A stretch of DNA of 64,000 nucleotides. Source: Pycnopodia helianthoides. Its lineage: Eukaryota; Echinodermata; Asteroidea; Forcipulatida; Asteriidae. Positions within the stretch are counted from its first letter, which is position 1, and each line of letters starts with the position of its first letter. Below are positions 54,263 through 64,000 of this stretch, one piece after another. Under the pieces are notes generated by a model. It saw only the letters and a list, made by a program, of their open reading frames with translations, was not told the origin of the DNA and did not search any database. The position numbers and the translations under genes are program-made. Location of the stretch: contig CM063248.1 of assembly GCA_032158295.1 (NCBI GenBank), positions 2,397,773 through 2,461,772 of the forward strand, given 5' to 3'.

Positions 54263-55229
54263 ACTGATGACTTTCTTTTTTTCTTTTTTGTCAATGTCCA
54301 TTTAACTGCTCGGTACTTATGTACTTTGAGGATATACTTTAACACTGTGTATGTTAACATGGGAATTTCAAATCGATACGAAATCCTTACTTAGGCAACC
54401 GATGAAGTTGACGCAGATCCTGTTTGTGGTTTATAACTGTGCTTCATACTAGCAAGTCTGGTACCCGAGGCATGAACCCTTTGTAAATTAGCAATCTGGG
54501 AAGTGGGGTAAGCAATATAAAAATACTGTTTGAATAATCCAGATTGTTGGTAACAAATTGATGCTTACCGATGAAGCTAAGCTGGCGTCTTTGTATGGAT
54601 AGTACAACAGTAAAGTGTAAATTCTACCTGATATAGCTTTTATTAATCACCTCATTTGAACAACCTGTGACCCCGTTTTAGTGAGAGAGAAAAATATATA
54701 AAAATACCCCCCAAAAAATCAACGAATCTGTTTATGCTGCCACGGATTTCGTGCACGTTTATACCAGGTTTTTGTTTCAATCGAAATTAGCGAAAGTGAT
54801 CTGCGGGAACTTCAAATGCTAGTTTTTTTTTACTTTGACATTATTATTTCAGACAGCAATATTTTTCTTAGCGTAGATAGTGGTACGAATTTTATACTCA
54901 GAGAGCTTTCAGATCGAAACAAACATTTTGTTTGTTTGTTCAATGACCACCAAAGTAAACCCGTGTTCCTGACGGGACATTTGTCAACCTGTACATGTAA
55001 TAGCTCATGTTAAAATAGTCGTTGTGATTTATAATGATTGTATTTTGAACATCGATATTGTAATATTTATCATTGTCTGTCCATGCCCTCTGTTTGTCTT
55101 TAATAAAGTGTACCACTTTGAACTTTGCTGTTTGTTTTATTTCAGACTCTGGTGTATTGTTTTATTGTTCCAAAATGTATCTAGAAACTAGAGTCTCCCC
55201 CCCCCCCCAAACAGAAAAATACAGCAAGG

Positions 55230-55825
55230 GTCTTACTTTGCATGGTGGAAATACACTCTAGTAAGGTTTGCAGTAACACCATGTACATGAGTAGGATTTG
55301 AAACTTTGTATGGTGGAAATACAATCTAGTAAGGTTTGCAGTAACACCATGTACATGAGTAGGATTTGAAACTTTGCATGGTGGAGATACAATCTACAAT
55401 CCCGGCCATATCTCGTTGGGCTCCCCTGCCCCCTTTCAATGTTGAATCACATTGTTGCACGGTCTTCTGCGTTCCAGTCAACATTGAGCGGGGGGACGGG
55501 GGACGGGGAAGAGAATGTTTGTTGTGAGACAGGGAATGGTTATTGTATGGTTATTGTAACGTTAGGAATGGGTGGCCCAAACATTTTGGCCAGGATTGTA
55601 GTAAGGTGTACAGTAACACCATGTACATGAGTAGGATTTGAAACTTTGCATGGTGGAGATACAATCTAGTAAGGTTTGCAGTAACACCATGTACATGAGT
55701 AGGATTTGAAACTTTGCATGGTGGAGATACAATCTAGTAAGGTTTGCAGTAACACCATGTACATGAGTAGGATTTGAAACTTTGCAAGGTGGAGATAAAA
55801 TGTAGCAAGGTTTGAGGTAACACCA
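55230..55825 (+). repeat. 68-bp satellite block
   Basis: Units GCAGTAACACCATGTACATG ... ACTTTGCATGGTGGAGATAC, about six in all, interrupted at 55397-55598 by a TA-flanked element. The last unit runs into the foldback at 55806-55945. Confidence 0.9.
55397..55598. mobile_element. TA-flanked miniature inverted-repeat element
   Basis: 202 bp with ends CAATCCCGGCCA / TGGCCAGGATTG, inserted into CTAGTAAGG of the 68-bp satellite and flanked by duplicated TA. The undisturbed satellite units show the empty site. Fits Tc1/mariner-type mobilisation. Confidence 0.85.
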
Positions 55826-55945
55826 TGAACAAATCTCTCTTATGAATTGTGGCGGTTCTGAACCCACTGGAAACCACTGGTTCTTTTCAGAACCACCACA
55901 ATTTGTAACAGAGATTTCATGTAAATGGTATTACCGCAAACCTTA
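55806..55945. mobile_element. Foldback with histone-type stem-loop
   Basis: Left arm AAGGTTTGAGGTAACACCAT ... GGCGGTTCTGAA pairs with the right arm. On the + strand the right arm contains GGTTCTTTTCAGAACCACCA at 55879-55898, a 6-bp stem with TTTC loop like histone mRNA 3' ends. Confidence 0.7.
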
Positions 55946-57231
55946 CTATAGACAATACAAAATATCCATAATGGCTTGCATCTAGCGTAGCCATGTTGGG
56001 TTCCCAAAACGTTTGTCGAGTATAACGTGTCTTGGACAAACATGTATGCAGGCTAACCATTTTGTCCATGTAAATATTGCTGTTTTAAAATATGAAATCA
56101 TAACATTGACAAAGAGTATTTTATCAGCATTATTGACATTATTTGACACTCTTTATGCTAGGTAATCTATCGGTCAATAAATCAGTGTATTTCGAACAAG
56201 TATGATTCGAACATTGTACTTTCATTAACAAACTGGGAAATCCTTTAGTTATTTGAAATGTAGACGGCAGATTAAAAAGAAGATTGTGTTTGATATTCTC
56301 AAAATGATCTGACAGCAGTTTTACTTTAAAGGTACACGCTTTAAATTGATAACTCAGCAATCATTTTCTAACTTTGCTGTATAAAGGTGCCGCACCGGTG
56401 TTATGTCATTAGCTTTAAAACGAAATAAAACAACACGTTTATGACGAACTTTTGCAAGATTTGTGTCGGCCATTTTGATTGTGCGTGGAGCAATTTCCGT
56501 AATCAGTGAGACATGTCCCTGTAACGGTTTGCAATCAGTGAGATGACTTGACACCTCTACCGTAGAATGGACAGCGTTGAATGTTGGCGCTAACACGTGG
56601 AGATTGATTTCCCGCCATAAAAAATGTCCGTCGGGTATTCAGAGGTGCATACGATGAATTGGATGGTCCCCATTGGCCGCTGTGATTACTTTAAATGGTC
56701 TCCATTGTGTTGACATTTTCCTTGGCTTTGATTTTTTTAATGCATACATTTTTTTTTTCATTTTTTTTTTTTCATGTATTGTTTTCTGCGGCTGAAATGG
56801 CAAGAGTTTACAATGCTGAGCATTTTTAAAGTAAGATAAATGTTGGTGCTAGCCCATCCAGTGACGCTGTATCTGTTGACTTTTCGTTAAAATGAAAGCT
56901 ATATTTGTGGTAATTATAGATTCAAGTGTGGTAACTGCGCTGGACTATTTCCACTTGCGTTATTCTAACGGAGAAGTGGCGGGGAAATAGATAAACCGAA
57001 GCAAGACCTTTTTATTTTCATCTGTGTTAAAAACACACTTCCTTAAAAGTTCCTAATACAAAGTGTTTGTGCTGGATAACAATTTTTAAACTGGAGAATA
57101 ATTTCAACAAATTTATGTTAACCTCTAAATGACTTGACAATAAATGATTCAAATACTTACAACATTGGAGGAACAAAACCTTTTTTCTTTTCTTTTTGAT
57201 GGTAGTTTTAGAATAGACCTATAGGGCAATT

Positions 57232-57624
57232 TTAAAGGAACATTACAGAATTGGTAAGAAAAAACTTGTAAAATATACTTTTGATCACAGATTTACATAC
57301 AACTTACACGTTTCTAATGATGATGATAGTAGAAAACATCCCTTGAAATATTTCTGTCTGTAATGCCATATTTGATGAGAAATGAATAAACTAATTTTCC
57401 GATTGGAGTTTATCGCTCAGTGAGCGTTTTATTCATTTGTTGAATCTATATGATTTCATGCAAATGTGTAATCGGTTTTTCACTATTTTCTCGTGACCCA
57501 GATGGCCGATCGATCTCAAACTTCTACAGGTTTGTCAGTTTATGTATATGATGGATTACATAAAGTGCTTACACTGCCAGCAACTGTTTTGTTATCAAAA
57601 ACCAATTCTGTAATGTTCCTTTAA
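57232..57624 (+). mobile_element. TTAA inverted-repeat element A6
   Basis: Full-length A copy, TTAA at both ends, with the same central GCTCAGTGAGC hairpin. Confidence 0.87.
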
Positions 57625-58587
57625 AGGGGGACATTTGGAAAATGCTCAAATGTTAACAACTTAGAGTCTGTGCCAAATGACATGAGGCTGAATCACGTAC
57701 AATTACAACCGAAGTCGTACTTTTGATTCGTGACCTGCATGCAACCGCTGATCAAACTGTCTCTGCGTCGAGTAAATCTGTTTGTTCCGTGGGCTGATCC
57801 CCTCGTGTACCTTCCAGCTAGAACATCATGACCGAAACTCAACTGGCTTTCGACTCGACAGGAATGGGACCATCTATTATCTTCGGACTAGGTCATGCGA
57901 AACGGTGTCATTACGATAAAAATGTCTTTCTTTCTTTCTTTCTTTCTTTCTGTTAAATGGGGTTCCTCTTCCCAAGCAGAGCATATAGACGTCTGCATGG
58001 TAAAGGCTTATTTACTATGAACATTTTACTATTTACTATGATGGTTATTGGGTCCGTCATGTCCCCCCACAGTTACCGTACAATCTGGGATCCTTTTACA
58101 GTCCTCTCGTAACACTCTGACTTACCCCAACACCTCGCCTTAAATCCCTCGGGTGCCGGAGCTAATTTGACTGCGGAGCGCGCGCATCTATAACACCGTG
58201 TAGCCCCGCGCGCTGCAGAGGCGTTCATGCTTGCTACACGGTCGGCGTCGCTGGCATCCGCTCCGCATTACTGGCCAAATTACACTCTGAATTATAAATG
58301 ATGTAGATCTTCTCCATCGTGATTTCCAAGACATTAAATACTAAACCTCATGGGCCAAACGCGAGAAAAGTTTTTTCCCCCCAGCAGTCGACGGCGACGT
58401 GAGTGCCATGTTGTAACCTTCATCATTCTATCGCAGCTTCGTGGGACTGCTTAAACCATAAGGACGATGAATACAGCCCGTGCTGCACGGCCACATTCGC
58501 TTTGACAGAGGCCTCCCCTTCATCCCTAACGTTACGAACACACTGAACGAACTTACCAAGTTTATACGTCTACTGAAGATAGCAACT

Positions 58588-58684
58588 ATGGCACTCTGTC
58601 CTATTGTGCACGGAGTATTGTTGCTGGAACTGGCTGTCTTCCTTGTATTTCCGACAAGCGAAGCGGTTGAATTCTACAGCATAG
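58588..58684 (+). CDS. Ionotropic glutamate receptor 2, exon 1: signal peptide
   Basis: ATG at 58588 (context GCAACTATGG) opens 32 codons plus one base to a GTAATG donor at 58685. MALCPIVHGVLLLELAVFLV is a strong signal peptide with probable cleavage near SEA/VEF (about residue 26). The last residues VEFYSIG run into exon 2 as YSIGGIFDDG, the conserved first beta strand of the amino-terminal domain of ionotropic glutamate receptors. The frame is open upstream to 58480 but has no earlier ATG. Confidence 0.78.
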
Positions 58685-60465
58685 GTAATGTATACATACC
58701 TCACATTGTTATCGTCACAACAAAATTGATTGACCTAATCTTGTACCTGTAGAGTGATTATCTCGTACTCAACCTCGTTCCCCTTTTGAGTCAGTTGTGA
58801 CGTTTTTGCTTTAGGAAAATTTGTAAATTGAAAAAGGAATCGAATGGGCTCTTTCCGGTGTTTCTATTTTGTTATCGCCCATGATCCAAGGAACTCTGTA
58901 TAAGTGCAAGTATAAAGCCCATGGCTGAGCTCCTAGTTCAACTTTGGTATCCGTGCCTTTTCCATGTATAGCTGTATTTTCGGGCAATATAGCTGTGTAA
59001 ATGGAAAAATAATCCTTCAAAGGGAATGGCTCGTGAGGCTACTAAAGCCACAGGCTTCACCTGTCGATTGTCGTTTGTATTTACACGGCCACTCTTCAGT
59101 GTAATGTTAAACTCATATATACATGGCGCTTCCCCTCTCTCGGGCCCCAGGGCCGAATAATCTCGCTGTTGTGTTGTCGTATCCTACTCACCAGCGCAAT
59201 TAACATAACTGACTCAGCAGCGTTTGACGTTGTAAAGGTTACAGTTTTCCCAAATGTCTTTATGATTTTCTTTAAAGCAACAAACGCACCATGCACTTAA
59301 GAAAGACATGCCCCCAAAAGACATGTCCTTGCATGAAAACTCATTCCATGAATACTTCTCTTCGCCTAGGTGTATAAAGTGCTAGGTTGTTATGTAATGG
59401 CGCACATGTAAATATCATATTTATGAGCTACATTATTTGTGGGGTTCACTTAGGAAAATAAAACTCAGAAATGACGCCTCGATATTCAAGAATGGAATAA
59501 TTCTGGCGTTTAGACATTAACAAGGTTTGGAAATACAAATTAAGCCTTCAAAATACAATGTAGTACTACAACTATGTTTGGTTCCCTAGATCAGCCGGTC
59601 ACTCATGTCATGTCAATCAGAAGAACCAAACTAATTATAACTTTTCCAAGTGTGACTGGGAGTGAGGCACTGTTTTGGTTAGCTACACGTAAAAAAAAAC
59701 CACACCAGTCTTGGTATTCAATTAAACTATACTTTAATTCTTATTGTAAACATATAGAATTGGTAACGTTAAAAAAGAACCTTGTGGAAGCTCACTGATA
59801 ACAGCGTTTGTTTATACCAGAGCTAATCCTCCGAAGAAATATTTACCTCTTTGAAAATAGCATTTGAAAGCCCTCCTCCCGGCCCCGGCACCAAACCATC
59901 ACCGTTGCTTTATTTCGATTGGTAGAAATCGAAATGGTCCGTAAAATGATCATGAACAAAAAACACCGTCTATAAAAGGAGACTCCCAAGTTGATAATGA
60001 TTTTTAGAGTTTGGTTGAATGGTGTGGTTATTGAAATGTATAGACTGTTATCCTTTATAAGGAAAATAGAAGTAGCTGTTGCAAACTGCTTACCAACCAA
60101 AAGGACCTGTGTAGTGTAAATGCAAAAAATGAGTTAGTGGCCTGACGTTTCGACCCTAGCAGAGTCTTTCTCGAAGGCTAAATGACAACAAACACACATA
60201 CATGCATAAGGAACACTAAAAACTAGACAGCTTGAATTTAATGTTACTTTTATTATGGTGTGGAAATCTTGTTTTTTCTTTCATTCAAACCATTGTAACC
60301 AAACCAGGCTGGGAGGACAACATCGTCTGGCCCCTTTTTTAGCATACTGAGATCAGTAATAAGTAAAGCCATTGTACACAGGGAACATGACATTGATGGT
60401 TTCAACATAATGAAATTCTGGTTATACTATTTTGAACGTTCCTCGTGTTAATTTTTCTTCCCCAG
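58685..60465 (+). other. Glutamate receptor 2 intron 1
   Basis: 1.8 kb. It holds a ribozyme-like motif of the kind seen in Penelope-type repeats (60139-60177, minus) and a J-type inverted-repeat copy (60255-60415). The rest is unique AT-rich sequence. Confidence 0.6.
60255..60415. mobile_element. J-type inverted-repeat element
   Basis: Diverged copy (GGTGTGGAAATCTTGTTTTT ... GGGAACATGACATTGATGG) just upstream of glutamate receptor 2 exon 2. Confidence 0.55.
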
Positions 60466-60636
60466 GTGGTATATTTGACGATGGCCCACCACCCAACCCA
60501 GAGCGTATGATCTTCGTCCAGTCGTCCATACGTAACAACATACGCAGCAACTCGTCCTCGTCATCTCGTCCCTTCCACGCTGCTGCCAGACTGCAGCACA
60601 CCAAGCTGGCGAACAACGCCGCAGTCCTTCGAAAAA
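60466..60636 (+). CDS. Ionotropic glutamate receptor 2, exon 2: start of the amino-terminal domain
   Basis: Acceptor TTCCCCAG, codons in phase 1 from exon 1, donor GTAGGT at 60637 (GTGCCC at 60641 is a weaker alternative). The peptide begins GGIFDDGPPPNPERM and ends NNAAVLRK, 57 residues from GG to the exon end. Kainate receptors have the same spacing between GGIF and the ...SKK preceding their conserved CDQL. Ser-rich and Asn-rich in the middle (NNIRSNSSSSS), with possible N-glycosylation. Later exons lie beyond the window or were not recognised. Class: kainate-like, by inference. Confidence 0.75.
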
Positions 60637-63600
60637 GTAGGTGCCCACCAAAATTCTGTACCAGGGCCCAATTTCATAGAGCTGCTAAGCACAAAAATTT
60701 GCTTAGCATGAAATTTCTTTATGACAAAAACAGGGTTACCCACCAAATTTCCACGTGATTTTCAGGATAAACAACAGCTGAATACCAGTAACAAGCAATA
60801 TGCAACACATAGAAATTTGGTTGGCAACCCTGCTTTTATCAAGGAAGAAATTTCATGCTAAGCAAATTGTTGTGCTTAGCAGCTCTATGAAATTGGGCCC
60901 TGTGCCCGATATGGGGCAGAGGGTATCCCCGCAATGTTCCCATAACTTAACACACTATTTTCCTGTTGTACTGAATTACCCCCCCCCGCCCCCCCCTAAA
61001 ATCTTCTAAAGAATTCCTGAGATTCTAAGCACACAATGAAGACACAACTCAATAGGCGGTACACCATGCCCAACAACGCGAACCCAAAATGCAAAGTTAA
61101 AAAAAAGTAGGATTGACACGAACGCGTTAAGTTGCTCAAAACAAAATCATCGACCTCATCAAGTGTCAGACACAATGACATTACCAAGCAGGCTCCAGTG
61201 AGTTTATATTAGAATGTATGCATGTATACACCTGGGCGAAGAGAAGCAACTTATGGTCTTAATGTCTAGCTGAAGTAAGGACACAAACGCCGTAATACAA
61301 ATAAGGCAAAAACGCAATCCAACATCGCGCGTATTACTAATCTACCCGTTCACTTCTCACTTCTAGTGTTGCACCACGGTGGTGTTAATATTCAAATCCA
61401 CCTTGCAACAACATGATTAAGACTATCATGCTCACACGTTGGTGTTACTGTAACACCACAGACCTGCGCAACTAAACAATTAGTGTATAATTTACTGCAT
61501 ACACTGTCTTGTTTGTTTTGAAAATATCACTTCGTTGAGTTTAATTCACCACGCAACGTGATAATGACCTCACAAGTCACTACGAAATTGGTCTTAACAT
61601 GCAATCATGTATCGGCATAAATGTGACAATATGTAGGGGAGATCCTGTTGTACGGAATCAAATGTATCCATGCCCCAAACCAGAAACTTCCTGCCCCAAC
61701 CTCAAAACTGTGTTCCTTTGCTCATAACATCGACAACAATCAGATGTTTTAAAATAACACCCAATCATGGCATGCAGTGTAAGTATTTCTCAGCATAGAA
61801 TTATTTAGACATCACATCAAATTTATTTGTTTTATTGAGGAAGTTGTTTTATTTATTTTATTCATTTATTTATTTCTCACAAGCGAGAAGAAATGTTCAG
61901 TTTGTTAGATGTGGGAGGAAAAACCAAAAATAGTGGGGGAAACCTCGCAATTGAGGACTGAAAACCCAGGACACATGCAAGGCTCCGATCTGAGGTAGGA
62001 TTCGAACCGGGGTCCACAGAGGTGAAAGGCAGAAAATAAACCACTTCTCAGTCACCTGGTTCTCAAATTTATATAAAGGCAGATTTTTTATTTATTTTTT
62101 TTGTATTTATATTAATTTTTTTATTATTTTTTTGTTATTTTTATTTTATTGGGGGAAATACACTTTAATGTAAATTCATCACCAAATTTATGCCTGAGGG
62201 AAATATATCATTGAATCCGGGCTCCAAATAATTATAAATTTAATCACAGTGTATGGTCCTGAGCGCACAATTGACTCGGATCAGTTGAATCCGGCTCAAA
62301 CTCAATGTAAAATGTTAGTATGTGTTTACACGTTCGTAGGTATCGTACTAAGTGACCAACGTTATGGGTAATTACCAACCGCATCTCTGGCCGCAGCATT
62401 CGCAAACGGCAACCAACCCCTCAGAAATCTGAGAAACGATTCATGCATGAATTGTTTCTCAGATTCAATGTATGTTGAAAAATTGTCCAAACATATGGCT
62501 GCAAGGTTAATCCTTTCTCAAGATAGTTTATACTTTCAACAGCTGCAGTGCTTCTCACCAAGTAAGTTTGTATGGTCGTTAATCTTTGGAGAATTTGCCA
62601 AAGCTAGACTCTACATCTAGGCACATCCGTCAACAAGTTTGCCAAAACAAAAACAAAATGCAGTGTTTTACTCAGTCGCCAATTAAACCCTGATTCACAA
62701 TGTAAGCCACATGGAGCCACACAAATGAACGACAACCGTATACAGTTTCAAAAACAGATTGTTCCAAAGAGTTTAATTCCAAACAGATCTCTTTAATGTC
62801 TTCCACAACAACAAAGCCGTAACGTGTCGAATGTATAGGCGGTGTACTCAGCTCGTGCTGGGGCATCAAGTTTCACTCGTTCGTATTTTTAGTGAAACTT
62901 AACGGTACTGCTTCATAAAAAATGCATACAGTCGCATAACCTTTACTCCGACCCGAACCATAGTTGTGGAAGTTTTCTCAATTCTTGCAAACCCAACCTT
63001 CCATTTATTCATAAACATCGGGACTTACATTTTTGAACTAATTTTCAACCAAATGTCATTCTCCCTAATGTGCACCATCAATAATGAAAACTGAATCATA
63101 TTTACCCCGAATGGAGCTAAGCTATTATAGTGCACCCTTGAACGGGTTAAAGTTAATGAGAACTTCATAGGAGATTAGAAAGAACAACAACAAGAATAAA
63201 AACTAGAAGTTCGGTGTTTGGGACATCACAACCAAATAAATAGGTGTTCGGGCAGCAAATCCAAGAATTGAGTGGTAATCAATACTGCCTCAGTGTTCAT
63301 GGGAATAAGTTGGACTGAGCCAACCATGTAAACCACCTGCTCTCAAGAACTCTATATTTTAAATAATAATTAAAGAAAATTGAAACAAATGACATGCCTA
63401 CATTTTTAAATAAAGTAATTCTTGCACTGGGAGAAGGAACACATTAGTGTCCGACACCACTGTACTATGCCTTGTGGTTCATGTTATTATTCAATATTCA
63501 AGATTTGACATTTACAATCGATGGATGATGTCGCCAGATGGCGCTGCAAGCTTGTTAAGTGTGATCATGTCATCAATTTAACAGCTTTCAATATCTTTAC

Positions 63601-64000
63601 TTGATGAGTATCTGTATTTCATATGTATTTGTTGTATCGTTTTGTTCAGGAGTTTTGATTTTATGAATGATTCCTTTTGAAATAATTTCACGAGAGGTCA
63701 CTGTGTTTATTGATGACGCCATCATTATCATTATTTTGAAAAGGACAATGGTCGTGAGTAATTTCATACACATAAACCATGTTCCAATTCCCTTTCATAC
63801 TTGCTCTACAGAGCTGAAATTTTGGTTATTGATCATTTACTCACTTCAACTTCCGGTTTTGACCGGAAGACAAGGTCAATTTGGGGTCATGTCTGTTTAA
63901 CATAACCTACACCTATAGTTCCTATGATAACAGTTTAGCGAACCATTCTCTGAGTAAGTTCAGTAATCTACGGGAATCTTCATCAGCGCGGTTTTAATGG
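60637..64000 (+). other. Glutamate receptor 2 intron 2 (continues past the window)
   Basis: Contains an E foldback (60661-60902) immediately after the donor, C and A/T low-complexity runs (60979-60996, 62085-62150) and a minus-strand tRNA-like fragment (about 61980-62050). No further receptor exon was recognised up to 64000. Confidence 0.55.
60661..60902. mobile_element. E-type foldback element
   Basis: The cleanest E copy: CAGGGCCCAATTTCATAGAG on the left and its complement on the right. It lies about 20 bases downstream of the glutamate receptor 2 exon 2 donor. Confidence 0.8.

Larger units (their letters stand above)
49659..58587. other. Intergenic region between the Cys-loop gene and glutamate receptor 2
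   Basis: Starts with the Cys-loop 3' UTR (candidate AATAAA at 50260, others follow). Further on are a K-type repeat (51750-52080), a TGACCC element with a 21-bp minisatellite (53208-53670), an AT-rich 22-bp minisatellite (54130-54262), the 68-bp satellite and foldback complex (55230-55945), element A6 (57232-57624) and a (TTCT)n tract (57927-57951). The 58140-58270 stretch is locally GC- and CpG-rich and lies just upstream of the next start codon, so it is a plausible promoter area. Confidence 0.55.

Noticed and set aside
58480..58587. Longer N-terminus of glutamate receptor 2
   Set aside because: The frame is open but begins with GTG, not ATG, and a clean signal peptide starts at 58588.

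Overview
The window is animal nuclear DNA: AT-rich, with short coding exons scattered among kilobase introns that have GT/AG boundaries and are packed with inverted-repeat transposons, SINEs, LINE remnants and satellites. The repeat families (TTAAAGG-ended foldback elements, tRNA-headed SINEs with a GCGCTATATAAA-type tail, CR1/L2-like LINEs) and the receptor sequences point to a marine deuterostome invertebrate. An echinoderm, probably a sea star, fits best, but that placement rests on recall and not on a search.

Three neurotransmitter-receptor genes lie on the + strand. (1) Positions 1-9030 hold the last four exons of an ionotropic glutamate receptor: the end of the ligand-binding domain, the M4 helix, a cytoplasmic tail and a C-terminal ...TEV PDZ ligand. 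(2) Positions 19505-49658 hold a complete nine-exon Cys-loop anion-channel subunit of the GABA-A/glycine class, 503 codons long. It has a signal peptide, a 13-residue Cys-loop, four membrane segments and a PAR selectivity motif before M2, and all exon phases join without a break. (3) Positions 58588-60636 hold the first two coding exons of a second ionotropic glutamate receptor, kainate-like, which continues beyond the window. Excitatory and inhibitory receptor genes therefore alternate head to tail.

The rest is repeat-rich. At least four families (A, B, C, D here) end in TTAAAGG/CCTTTAA, and A, B and C also share one internal module. B copies carry a perfect palindromic core whose sequence differs from copy to copy. 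Other elements include long palindromes (15666-16052, 41181-41532), TA-flanked elements (55397-55598, 37983-38141), a foldback carrying a histone-3'-end-like stem-loop (55806-55945), two decayed non-LTR retrotransposons (26480-29660 minus, 39380-42300 plus), SINEs, and several minisatellites. Many are nested in one another. No rRNA gene, CRISPR array, prokaryotic operon or clearly functional tRNA gene was seen.

Exon limits were set by eye from reading frame, splice consensus and protein-family resemblance. Repeat limits are approximate to a few bases. No alignment or database search was run.
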